A stretch of 11,149 nt of DNA from Anaerolineales bacterium (GCA_025938055.1 JAICQC010000116.1:1-11149); one strand, 5' to 3'. Positions 1 through 6,612 are shown, counted from the first letter of the stretch. Made by a program: numbers and translations. Notes: generated by a model not told the origin, from the letters alone.

Positions 1-845
1 ACTTTATCCTGACCGAGTTTGCCAAGATACTCCGTGCGGTTCTTCACGCCATACACCCACTCTTGCAGCCAGGCTTCGGTTTGTGCGATTTCGCGGGAGG
101 CTTCATCCCACGATAAATAGAACTCATTGTCGCGGTCATAATATCCCTGCGCGTAGCTTGGGTGACACGCAAACGGCACATGGCACACCGCGCTGACGAC
201 AATGCCGGGGATCATCGTACGGTTCGGGTCGGAACGGATGATCGATTCATCCACGATCTCCTCCGCAGTGAGGATGACTTTCTTCGCTGCGAAGGCGGCT
301 TCCTTTTGCTCGCCGATGATGCCCCAGAGATGAGCATTGCCGCTGGCATCCGCACGCTGCACATGGACAATCGCCACATCCGGGTTCAGGGCGGGCACAA
401 CGATCACATCCTTGCCGCCGAATGGATCAGCGATTCGTTTGATGTTCGGATTTACTTTTTCCAGATCTGCCGCGCCAGTCTGGTTCATCGGCAGGAATGG
501 CAGACCCGAAGCGCCTGCCTGTAAGCGCGTGATCATCCCAAAGTGAGAATACTCCTCCCAGGCGAGTTTGCCCTGCTCAATGGCAGAGCGGACAACGCGC
601 AGTGATCCCACGCCGGGGTTTCCCATATAGGAGAAAATTACTTTTTTCGCACAGCCTGCTGCCACCATCTGGTCATAGATCAGGTCCGGCGTAGCGCGGG
701 CGAGTATAAGATCCTTCTTCCCCTGGCGGATGATCTCGTGCCCGGCGGCAAAGGGGATGAGGTGCGTGAATCCTGCCGCGTAAAGGACATCACCATCGTT
801 CACATAGGTTGCAATGGCGTCTTCGAGAGGAACGAGTTTTGTCAT
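1..845 (-). CDS. CoA-transferase family I, alpha subunit (subunit A), partial at left edge
   Basis: The frame opens with ATG at 843-845 and stays open for 281 codons to the left edge, so the C-terminus is missing. It resembles the alpha subunit of heterodimeric family I CoA-transferases (glutaconate/3-oxoacid type), which move CoA between an acyl-CoA and a free acid in the cytoplasm. Visible features are the glycine-rich segment AAGFTHLIPFAAGHEI (residues 23-38), GNPGVG (75-80), GASGLPFLP (111-119) and PALNPDVAIVH (151-161). In this family the catalytic glutamate sits on the beta subunit, which should lie just outside the window. The ATG overlaps the TAA of the upstream small membrane gene by one base (TAATG), so the two are probably translationally coupled. 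The family is clear; the acid and CoA substrates cannot be told from sequence alone. Confidence 0.85.
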   Translation of the reverse strand, partial: MTKLVPLEDAIATYVNDGDVLYAAGFTHLIPFAAGHEIIRQGKKDLILARATPDLIYDQMVAAGCAKKVIFSYMGNPGVGSLRVVRSAIEQGKLAWEEYSHFGMITRLQAGASGLPFLPMNQTGAADLEKVNPNIKRIADPFGGKDVIVVPALNPDVAIVHVQRADASGNAHLWGIIGEQKEAAFAAKKVILTAEEIVDESIIRSDPNRTMIPGIVVSAVCHVPFACHPSYAQGYYDRDNEFYLSWDEASREIAQTEAWLQEWVYGVKNRTEYLGKLGQDK

Positions 846-1114
846 TACTTCTTTCCCTGGTCACGTTTTGATTTTGGTATCAGCCTTCTGATAAGGCTAA
901 ATCTCCCACTCGGTGTGACAGTTCTTTTGAATTGACCGCGAAAAATAAAGCCCAGGACCAGCAGGACAACGCTCCCGCAAAAGTACTCGATCGTCACCTG
1001 CTGGGCGGCTTCAGAGAGTAGAAAGAATACCAGCAATCCGATGCCCACCAACATAAAGAAGGTGCCAATGCGGTGGAGAACTTCCTTGCGATTAAATCCT
1101 TGAGGGGAACTCAT
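845..1114 (-). CDS. small two-helix membrane protein, function unknown
   Basis: This 89-residue protein has two predicted membrane helices (about residues 13-34 and 43-60) and a strongly basic tail with eleven Lys/Arg between residues 59 and 89. By the positive-inside rule both ends should face the cytoplasm. I do not recognise a family. It is not a chance frame: the hydrophobic pattern is regular, and its stop codon shares a base with the start of the CoA-transferase gene, an arrangement typical of coupled genes. The upstream methyltransferase stop is 31 bases away, so the three genes are probably co-transcribed. Only a weak purine-rich ribosome site (AAGAAG) precedes the ATG at 1112-1114. 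Confidence 0.6.
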   Translation of the reverse strand: MSSPQGFNRKEVLHRIGTFFMLVGIGLLVFFLLSEAAQQVTIEYFCGSVVLLVLGFIFRGQFKRTVTPSGRFSLIRRLIPKSKRDQGKK

Positions 1115-1126
1115 AACTTCTTATCC

Positions 1127-1141
1127 AGACCTGTCAGGTCT
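1127..1141. repeat. short inverted repeat between tam and the small membrane gene
   Basis: AGACCT and AGGTCT flank a GTC triloop. On the plus strand the hairpin is followed by TTTTATTA, so it looks like a small plus-strand terminator, yet no plus-strand gene ends here. On the minus strand it lies in the 31-base gap between two genes and could tune or process that transcript. The same hexamer arms occur in the terminator at 9942-9974. Confidence 0.45.
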
Positions 1142-1145
1142 TTTA

Positions 1146-1904
1146 TTAACTGGGTTTTCTTGCCGAAAATAATATCCTGCGGAACGGATAAAAGACAGGT
1201 GTCGCAGGCAACGCAGCGCGCATCTTTGTGCGCAGGACATCTACAAATTTTTCTTTATACTCGCCCAATCTCTCAAAATAGGGGACCAACGCGGTGCCTG
1301 AAATCCATTCTACCACCGCGTCTGAGCCTTCCAAAACGTGGGGATACACTTTTTCAAGAACGATAATGTTCTCTGCTCCACATTTGAAAAACAGGCTCGC
1401 ATACTCGTCGATGGACAGGACCGGCGCATAACGTTGAAAGCCTTTCAAGATGGTCTTGAACGGTTCTTCACTTGCCGTCTCGCGATAAACTTGATGGGAG
1501 ATATGGTTATGGTTGGACGGCACTTGTACGGCGATCTGCCCGCCCGGAGCCAGTCTCTGAAAGAGATAAGGAATCAACTCTGCATGGTTCTCGGACCAAT
1601 GCAGCGCGGCATTGCTGACGATCAGGTCCCACTCGCCCGTCAGTTGGGCTTGATCACCCTGTTCAAAGCGCAGGTTCGGACTCGCATACGCGGCGGCTCT
1701 TTCTAACATTTGTGAGGAAGAGTCCGTTCCAGTCACATCGCTGTCTGGCAGGGCGTTCGCCAGTTGAAGCGTCAACTCGCCGGTACCGCATCCCAGATCC
1801 ACGACCTTGAGATTTGGGCGAATCTCCACCAGCGCCAGCAGATCAAAGAAGGGCGCGGAGCGTTCGGCTTGAAATTTATGATAGAGCTTTGGATCCCAGG
1901 GCAT
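1146..1904 (-). CDS. tam: trans-aconitate 2-methyltransferase
   Basis: This is a class I SAM-dependent methyltransferase of 252 residues, the length I recall for E. coli Tam. Tam methylates trans-aconitate, an inhibitory by-product of the citric acid cycle, in the cytoplasm. Diagnostic features are the N-terminal W-D-P-K-L-Y-x-x-F-x-A-E-R-S block (residues 3-16), the SAM motif DLGCGTGE (36-43), the acidic GTDSS at 59-63, SNAALHW (97-103), AVQVPSNHNH (125-134) and the late W-I-S-G-T-A-L-V-P-Y-F block (200-210). An upstream in-frame TTG at 1908-1910 exists. I prefer ATG at 1902-1904 because it gives the family length, and because a CAATAT element six bases upstream would place the transcript start at that ATG. 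It heads the probable unit with the small membrane protein and the CoA-transferase. Substrate assignment is by family resemblance. Confidence 0.85.
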   Translation of the reverse strand: MPWDPKLYHKFQAERSAPFFDLLALVEIRPNLKVVDLGCGTGELTLQLANALPDSDVTGTDSSSQMLERAAAYASPNLRFEQGDQAQLTGEWDLIVSNAALHWSENHAELIPYLFQRLAPGGQIAVQVPSNHNHISHQVYRETASEEPFKTILKGFQRYAPVLSIDEYASLFFKCGAENIIVLEKVYPHVLEGSDAVVEWISGTALVPYFERLGEYKEKFVDVLRTKMRAALPATPVFYPFRRILFSARKPS

Positions 1905-1944
1905 GGTCAAATATTGTCATTGCGATGAGCGTGGCAACGACATC

Positions 1945-1980
1945 TAAAAATGACCCTTCCCCTCAGCGGGGAAGGGTCTA
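1945..1980 (-). terminator. intrinsic terminator of the aldehyde dehydrogenase gene
   Basis: An 11-bp perfect stem (1952-1962 with 1968-1978) encloses the loop TCAGC. Read on the minus strand the stem is followed, after CA, by TTTTT. It starts seven bases after the stop codon of the dehydrogenase, so it fits a rho-independent terminator for that gene and separates it from tam. Confidence 0.9.
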
Positions 1981-1984
1981 ATGG

Positions 1985-3655
1985 TTACTTACGTACTTTC
2001 TTCACGACCTTTTTGACGGCTTTTTTGACAGCCTTCTTTACAGAACCACTTTTGGATGCGGCTTTGCCATTTGCCTTGGCGGGTCTGACGCGCGTGCGAA
2101 TCTGCTCATGCATATAGAGCTGCACATAGTAATACCCGCCGCCGTTCTTGCCGCTGGCTCCGGAGCCTTTCCATCCGCCGAAGGGTTGGAAGCCGGGCCA
2201 CGCGCCGGTCGTTGCGCCCTGCGGACGGTTGGCATACGTCACACCGGCTTCGATATGATCGAAGAACCATTCCACTTCCTTGCCCGAGCCGTAGAAACCA
2301 GCGGTGAGACCATAGTTGACATTGTTGGCGATCTTCATCGCCTCCTCGAGATTGCTGACCTTGCCGATCGTTGTGATCGGCAGGAACATCTCATACTGCC
2401 ACAGGCGATGGTCGTAGGGCAGGTCGGTGACGAAGGTCGGTTCGCAGTAATAACCTTTGTCAAAGATGCCGCCGGTCTTCACATGACCGCCCGTCAGGAA
2501 GTTGCCGCCCGCCTGGTCGATCTCCTCAGTGAAGTTCTTGAAATCGTTGTAGGAATTCTGGTTGATGACCGGACCCCAATACGTATTGCGTTCTGTGGGG
2601 TCGCCAATCGAGAGGCTTTCGGTCTTGGCTTTCAGCTTGAGGAGTAGATCGTCGTAAACCGGTTCCTCTACAAGCACTCGTGAGGCTGCCGAACATTTCT
2701 GTCCCTGCAAGCCGAACGCCGAACGGACAATGCCGGTCGCTGCGTCTTCGAGGTTGGCGTTGCGTGAGACGATCGCGGGGTTCTTCCCGCCGAGCTCGAG
2801 AATCACCGGGCGGATGTAATTGCGCTTTGCGAAGTCGCGGTACATCCTCATACCCACATCAAACGAACCGGTGAAGGTCACCCCGTCAATGTCCGGGTTG
2901 TCGACGAGCGCCTGTCCCATCATGGAGCCGGGACCGGTGACGAAGTTCACAACGCCGTCTGGGAAACCGGCGTCGCGCAGACATTCAGCGTAGAGCCGGA
3001 CGATCCAGGCGGTATCTGTTGCCGGCTTGATCACGACTGTATTCCCTGCCACGAGCGCTGCACCCGTGGGACCGCCCGTCAGCGCGAAGGGGAAGTTGAA
3101 CGGACTGACGATCAGCCAGACGCCGTACGGGCGCAATACGGAAACATTTGTGGAGTCATATCCAACCAGCGGATCTTTGCCCATCGGCTTGATGAAACCG
3201 TCGTTCTCCTCCATCATCTGTGCGGAATAATACATAAGGTCGGCAGTCTCCTGCACGTCGCCCAATGATTCCATGCGGTTCTTGCCGACCTCCAGCGCCA
3301 TTGCCGCGCCAAGCTCGAAAATGCGCTTCTCGATGATCGAACACGCCTTGCGCACCAATTGGACACGCTTCTTCCACGGCGTCCGGCTCCAGTCGGGGAA
3401 CGCCTTGCGAGCCGCCTCGATCGCCATGTTCGCCTGCGCCGCATTGCCTTTCTGCATGACTGCCAGCACCCAGTCGGTATTCACGGGCGAGCGATCTTCG
3501 TATTTGTCATTGGCAAAGACATCCCTGCCATCGATGATCATCCCGTATTCCCTGCCCAGGTTGGTCTTGAGTTTTGCAACAGCCTTATCAAAGCCCTTGT
3601 GGAGCTCTTCAGGGGGATTGAACATCGTGGCATATGTCAGTTTGAAATCAGCCAT
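1985..3655 (-). CDS. rocA: L-glutamate gamma-semialdehyde (1-pyrroline-5-carboxylate) dehydrogenase with lysine-rich C-terminal tail
   Basis: This 556-residue aldehyde dehydrogenase superfamily protein oxidises an aldehyde with NAD(P)+. Its N-terminus (FxP-x-x-E-L, LGREYGMIIDGRDV at 33-46) and overall pattern resemble the RocA/PruA type that converts glutamate semialdehyde to glutamate in proline and arginine breakdown. Catalytic residues are present: Asn187 in SPFNFPF, Lys210 in VVIKPA, Glu287 in LELGGK, Cys321 in GQKCSAASR, and Glu422. The usual EEIFGP motif around Glu422 reads YEMFLP. The C-terminal PFGGWKGSG (491-499) is typical. Residues 525-556 form an extra basic tail with repeated KKAV/KKVV units, absent from ordinary RocA of about 515 residues. 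The start is firm: AAGGAGG lies four bases before the ATG. It is monocistronic, with its own promoter and terminator. A related aldehyde substrate is possible. Confidence 0.85.
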   Translation of the reverse strand: MADFKLTYATMFNPPEELHKGFDKAVAKLKTNLGREYGMIIDGRDVFANDKYEDRSPVNTDWVLAVMQKGNAAQANMAIEAARKAFPDWSRTPWKKRVQLVRKACSIIEKRIFELGAAMALEVGKNRMESLGDVQETADLMYYSAQMMEENDGFIKPMGKDPLVGYDSTNVSVLRPYGVWLIVSPFNFPFALTGGPTGAALVAGNTVVIKPATDTAWIVRLYAECLRDAGFPDGVVNFVTGPGSMMGQALVDNPDIDGVTFTGSFDVGMRMYRDFAKRNYIRPVILELGGKNPAIVSRNANLEDAATGIVRSAFGLQGQKCSAASRVLVEEPVYDDLLLKLKAKTESLSIGDPTERNTYWGPVINQNSYNDFKNFTEEIDQAGGNFLTGGHVKTGGIFDKGYYCEPTFVTDLPYDHRLWQYEMFLPITTIGKVSNLEEAMKIANNVNYGLTAGFYGSGKEVEWFFDHIEAGVTYANRPQGATTGAWPGFQPFGGWKGSGASGKNGGGYYYVQLYMHEQIRTRVRPAKANGKAASKSGSVKKAVKKAVKKVVKKVRK

Positions 3656-3670
3656 ACAGCCTCCTTAATT

Positions 3671-3710
3671 TAGTTGGATAGTTTGGTAGTCTTGTAGTTG
3701 ATTAGATCAT
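3671..3710. repeat. degenerate 8-bp tandem repeat (TAGTTNNN type)
   Basis: Five consecutive 8-base units each begin with TAG: TAGTTGGA, TAGTTTGG, TAGTCTTG, TAGTTGAT, TAGATCAT. They lie in the 5' leader of the dehydrogenase, between its promoter and ribosome site. This resembles the short tandem repeats seen in intergenic DNA of some bacteria; no function is evident. Confidence 0.55.
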
Positions 3711-3722
3711 CTATAGTCAAGG

Positions 3723-3757
3723 GGTTGGATAGAGAAGGACTAAATAACTATCCAACC
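3723..3757 (-). other. leader hairpin upstream of the dehydrogenase
   Basis: GGTTGGATAG (3723-3732) pairs perfectly with CTATCCAACC (3748-3757) across a 15-base loop. It lies in the predicted untranslated leader of the dehydrogenase mRNA. There is no U-run after it, so it is not an obvious terminator. It could be an mRNA-stability element, an operator, or simply part of the repeat-rich DNA here. Confidence 0.4.
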
Positions 3758-3779
3758 AGGTAACTAATGAACTGAATAC

Positions 3780-3808
3780 AGTATAGCGTAGGATTTCACG
3801 AACGTCAA
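3780..3808 (-). promoter_or_regulatory. sigma70-type promoter of the dehydrogenase gene
   Basis: On the minus strand TTGACG (3803-3808) and TATACT (3780-3785) are separated by 17 bases, a near-consensus housekeeping promoter. Transcription should start near 3773, giving a leader of about 118 bases that contains the hairpin and the 8-bp repeats. Confidence 0.75.
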
Positions 3809-3866
3809 AGAGCGCTGTCGATGCTTCACCTGACGTGTTTTTGTTAATCTTCACGTAAGGATTTCA

Positions 3867-3875
3867 TGCTATAAC
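3867..3875 (+). promoter_or_regulatory. extended -10 promoter of the thioredoxin-like lipoprotein gene
   Basis: TGCTATAAC is an extended -10 element (TGnTATAAC) with no convincing -35. Transcription should begin near 3882, leaving a leader of only about six bases. That agrees with the absence of a ribosome site before the ATG at 3889. Confidence 0.5.
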
Positions 3876-3888
3876 TTTTCATATAGAT

Positions 3889-4428
3889 ATGAAAAAAATG
3901 CGCTTCTTGTATGTGCTCATTCTGCTCGCCATGATATTGGCGGCATGTGCTCCTGCCACGACGGCCACCAATTCTCCAGCCCCAGCTACGGAACCTCCGA
4001 CTGCCGTCTTGCCGGCCCGGACCGCCGCGCCCACCCTGGAATCTGCTACAGAACCAGTTGTAACCGAAGAAGCGACCGTTCTTCCCGTTGCCACCTCACG
4101 CGGACCCGATCTGCACGCCACCGACCCCACAACCGTCAGCCTGGCGTCCGGCGGGCTGCAGTTCGTCGAATTTTTCCGTTTTACCTGAAGTACCTGCCGC
4201 GCCATGGCGCCCATGGTTCATGGGCTTGAAGCAAAATATTTTGGCAGGATACAATTTGCCTATCTGGATGCCGACGACCCGCTAACCCACGATTTTCAGC
4301 GTACCCTCGGTTTTTACTACCAGCCCGAAGTGTACCTGCTCGATGCAGATGGCAATGTATTGAAGAAATGGGTGGGGTTTGTCACTCAGGAAGAGTTTGA
4401 GTCGGTCTTTGCCCAGTATTTGCAATAA
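3889..4428 (+). CDS. thioredoxin-like lipoprotein with in-frame TGA at the first active-site Cys (candidate selenoprotein, or nonsense-mutated)
   Basis: Two open stretches, 3889-4188 and 4204-4428, are in the same frame and are joined by one TGA (4186-4188) and the sense codons S-T-C-R-A. Read through, the product has 179 residues. It has a signal peptide with lipobox LAAC (Cys20), a Pro/Thr/Ala-rich linker (about 21-75), then a thioredoxin fold: LQFVEFF, position 100 = TGA, S-T-Cys103, RAMAPMVHGLE (104-114), YLDADDP (125-131), YQPEVYLLD with the expected cis-Pro146, and a C-terminal helix. The TGA therefore replaces the first Cys of CxxC, giving UxxC if read as selenocysteine. The protein should be anchored outside the membrane and act in thiol-disulfide exchange. 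No other stop or frameshift occurs downstream. The alternatives are a recent TGC-to-TGA mutation, making two non-functional halves, or a sequencing error. Fold assignment is secure; selenocysteine is inference. Confidence 0.7.
4189..4225 (+). promoter_or_regulatory. candidate bacterial SECIS hairpin downstream of the in-frame TGA
   Basis: GCCCATG (4209-4215) pairs perfectly with CATGGGC (4219-4225) around a GTT triloop. The loop begins with G followed by U and starts 27 bases after the TGA. As I recall the bacterial SECIS consensus, it wants a small loop with G in its first two positions, 16-37 bases after the UGA, so this fits. A competing 6-bp hairpin (4202-4207 with 4211-4216) is also possible. 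The hairpin also encodes the APMVHG segment, so chance pairing cannot be excluded. Confidence 0.4.
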
Positions 4429-4444
4429 CCAGAAATAGACTGCT

Positions 4445-4843
4445 TCATTTCTTGCCGCGTGCAGGCAGTGGATCGTGGGGGTTTTCGTTTGCCTTGCCCC
4501 GAGAAGCCAGCCGTTTTGGTGCAATCAGCTCCCGGGCGGTCTCAATATGAAAAGTCAGATCCTGATCGCTGATGCGATTCAGCTCAATCCCGACCCAACC
4601 ACGCGTTCCTACATACGGTGGTTTGAAGTACGTTCCAGAGTCACTCTCGATGAGCGCCGTCTGAAGCCCAGGGGGGACGGGCAGCCAAACTGCAATATGT
4701 CCATCGTTGTGATGGTTATTCGCGAACATCACAAAGACTTTTTTGTTAACAAAGAACGTAGGCTCTCCGTGCGACAGCTTCTCTGTTGTTTCAGGGAGTG
4801 CGGTACAAATGCGTCGCACACGCTCCAGTTGTTTTTCACTCAT
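4445..4843 (-). CDS. MmcQ/YjbR family protein
   Basis: This 132-residue protein resembles the MmcQ/YjbR (DUF419) family of small cytoplasmic proteins, often annotated as DNA-binding but without an established reaction. Supporting features are the N-terminal helix with R-x-x-C-x-A-L-P-E-T-T-E (residues 11-22), the [16 protein letters not shown] strand pair (25-40), the [11 protein letters not shown] stretch (49-59), and the late WVGIELNR (83-90) followed by an ESA-like helix. An upstream in-frame ATG would add 11 residues. I chose the ATG at 4841-4843 because AAGGAA lies at good spacing before it and because the predicted transcript starts near 4860, inside the longer version. The gene is convergent with the thioredoxin-like gene (16 bases between stops), so the two could interfere transcriptionally. 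The C-terminal tail after about residue 110 is basic and low-complexity. Confidence 0.75.
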   Translation of the reverse strand: MSEKQLERVRRICTALPETTEKLSHGEPTFFVNKKVFVMFANNHHNDGHIAVWLPVPPGLQTALIESDSGTYFKPPYVGTRGWVGIELNRISDQDLTFHIETARELIAPKRLASRGKANENPHDPLPARGKK

Positions 4844-4866
4844 GGTGCATTTCCTTTTACAGATAT

Positions 4867-4875
4867 AGTATAGCA
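4867..4875 (-). promoter_or_regulatory. extended -10 promoter of the MmcQ/YjbR gene
   Basis: On the minus strand TGCTATACT forms an extended -10 element. No clear -35 is seen in the GC-rich DNA upstream. The predicted start near 4860 gives a leader of about 16 bases carrying the AAGGAA ribosome site. Confidence 0.5.
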
Positions 4876-4918
4876 CTGCCGGGCGGCGCGGCTGTGCCGT
4901 AAAATGCCAAACATGTTA

Positions 4919-4924
4919 TATAAT
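4919..4924 (+). promoter_or_regulatory. -10 element of the ECF transporter operon
   Basis: A perfect TATAAT lies 31 bases before the ATG of the ATPase gene, with only a weak -35 candidate. Transcription should start near 4931, leaving about 25 bases of leader, too short for a vitamin riboswitch. AGGA about nine bases before the ATG is the likely ribosome site. Confidence 0.55.
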
Positions 4925-4955
4925 TTGCCCGACCTCAGCATAACAGGAAACCCCG

Positions 4956-6599
4956 ATGCCCGATTCCCCTTTAGTCATTGAAAACCTATCCTTTCAATAC
5001 CGCACTCGTCCCGAACCCGCCATAGAAAATATTTCATTTGAATTGAAACCAGGGGAAATGCTCCTGATCGCAGGCTCCAGCGGATGCGGCAAGACCACAC
5101 TGGCGCGCTGCATCAATGGATTGATCCCGCGTTCGTACCGCGGCAAACGTGAAGGCAAAGTGCTGCTTCACGGAAAAGATGTCGCGGAAATGCAGATCGC
5201 CGATATGGCGCAGATCGTAGGGACATTACTGCAGGACCCTGAACGCCAGATCGTTGCCAGCAATGTCTATAACGAAGTTGCGTTTGGACCGGAGAACCTG
5301 GGCTTGCCGCGCGCCGAGATCGTCGCACGCGTCGAGCAAGCCATGCAGCGCCTGAAGATCGAGCATATCCGTGACCGTGAAACCTTCAACCTTTCAGGCG
5401 GTGAAAAGCAGAAAGTGGCGCTCGCGGGTCTGCTGGCGATGAACCCGTCGATCTTGCTGCTCGATGAACCACTCGCCTCGCTCGACCCCGCCTCCGCGTA
5501 CGAGGCGTTGGATGTGTTCCGCAGCCTGGCAAACGAGGGCAAGACGGTGGTGTTGATCGAGCACCGCGTGGAGGATGCCATCGCAGCGCAGCCGGACCGG
5601 CTCCTATACATGGAAGCCGGGCAGGTCAAGTATCTGGGTTCGATCAAGGATCTGCCGGTGGAGATCAATCACCGCGAGGTCAAGCTCCCGGCGGAGTGGG
5701 TGGTCAAGCGGGTTCAGCAGATGGGAGAAAAGGTCCGCAAAGTGGAACCGCTGCCGGATGTCGAACGCGGTGAACCCCTTGTTCTGTTTGAAAATGTAGA
5801 TTTCCGTTATAACGATGAATCCCCCTGGATTCTGCAAAATGTCAATCTTGAGGTCCATCGCGGCGACCTGATCGGGGTGCTAGGACCGAACGGCGCCGGA
5901 AAGTCGACACTGGTCAAGCATGCCATCGGTTTGCTCAAGCCGACCCGCGGGCGTGTCCTGATTCAGGGGCAGGACACACGCAGCATGAGTGTGGCGCAGA
6001 TCGCACGCGTGCTCGGTTATGTGTTCCAAAGCCCCACACACATGCTCTACGCACCGACCGTACAGGAAGAGCTGGAGTTTGGTCCCAGAAACCTGGACTT
6101 CGAAAAGGACGTGATGCAAAAGGCGGTGAGTGGAAGTATTTCCACGGTGAACCTGAATGGACTGGAGGAATACCCTCCGCTGGGGCTCTCGTTTGGGCAG
6201 CAAAAGCGTACGACCATCGCTGCAGTGCTTGCGATGCAGTCGAAGATCATGATCATGGATGAACCGACCGCGGGACAGGACTATGCCAACTACACTCACT
6301 TCATGGACGCCATGTGCCACCCGGCTGCGGATGGGTCGCAATCTTTGGTGGCGGCAAATTTCGCGGCGACGATCTTTATCACCCATGACCTGGACCTGGC
6401 AGTGACCTATGCGAACCGCGTCCTCCTTGTTGGAGATAAGCATATCGTTGCCGATGGTCCGCCCGAGGAAGTTCTCAAGGATTTCGAGCTGTTGACTCGT
6501 TACCGCGTTCGCCCGACTTCGCTTCTGCGTCTCAACCTGGAGATGCTGCCGCGTACGAAACGGTTTCTCACGGCTGAGGCGCTGGCGGCATATGCATAA
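4956..6599 (+). CDS. ECF transporter energy-coupling ATPase, two fused ABC domains
   Basis: This 547-residue protein carries both ATPase domains of an energy-coupling-factor importer on one chain, as in the YkoD-type fusion of YkoEDC systems. Domain 1 (about 1-235) has Walker A GSSGCGKTT (40-48), Q-loop Gln93, signature LSGGE (146-150), Walker B LLLDE (167-171) and switch His203. Domain 2 (about 275-515) has GPNGAGKST (310-318), Gln358, a variant signature LSFGQ (411-415), IMIMDE (431-436) and His477. The stretch between the D-loop and switch His is about ten residues longer in domain 2 than in domain 1, with a small insertion around 453-470. It hydrolyses ATP on the cytoplasmic side to drive uptake of a vitamin-like solute through the S and T proteins encoded next. 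It heads the operon. Confidence 0.92.
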   Translation: MPDSPLVIENLSFQYRTRPEPAIENISFELKPGEMLLIAGSSGCGKTTLARCINGLIPRSYRGKREGKVLLHGKDVAEMQIADMAQIVGTLLQDPERQIVASNVYNEVAFGPENLGLPRAEIVARVEQAMQRLKIEHIRDRETFNLSGGEKQKVALAGLLAMNPSILLLDEPLASLDPASAYEALDVFRSLANEGKTVVLIEHRVEDAIAAQPDRLLYMEAGQVKYLGSIKDLPVEINHREVKLPAEWVVKRVQQMGEKVRKVEPLPDVERGEPLVLFENVDFRYNDESPWILQNVNLEVHRGDLIGVLGPNGAGKSTLVKHAIGLLKPTRGRVLIQGQDTRSMSVAQIARVLGYVFQSPTHMLYAPTVQEELEFGPRNLDFEKDVMQKAVSGSISTVNLNGLEEYPPLGLSFGQQKRTTIAAVLAMQSKIMIMDEPTAGQDYANYTHFMDAMCHPAADGSQSLVAANFAATIFITHDLDLAVTYANRVLLVGDKHIVADGPPEEVLKDFELLTRYRVRPTSLLRLNLEMLPRTKRFLTAEALAAYA

Positions 6600-6612
6600 T
6601 TTTCCCCTGAAA

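Noticed and set aside
1905..1910. TTG start for tam, two codons upstream
   Set aside because: The ATG at 1902-1904 gives the usual 252-residue length and fits the leaderless promoter spacing.
4186..4188. General reassignment of TGA in this organism
   Set aside because: Other genes here end in TGA at family-consistent positions (S component, upstream DUF1684, MmcQ/YjbR), so TGA normally means stop.
4199..4210. Self-complementary GCGCCATGGCGC as a regulator operator
   Set aside because: It lies inside the coding sequence downstream of the TGA and is explained by Ala/Met codons. It is treated only as a competitor of the candidate SECIS fold.
4925..4955. Vitamin riboswitch upstream of the ECF operon
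   Set aside because: The predicted leader is only about 25 bases, and the DNA before it is the promoter region of a divergent gene. No TPP, FMN or cobalamin conserved core is visible.
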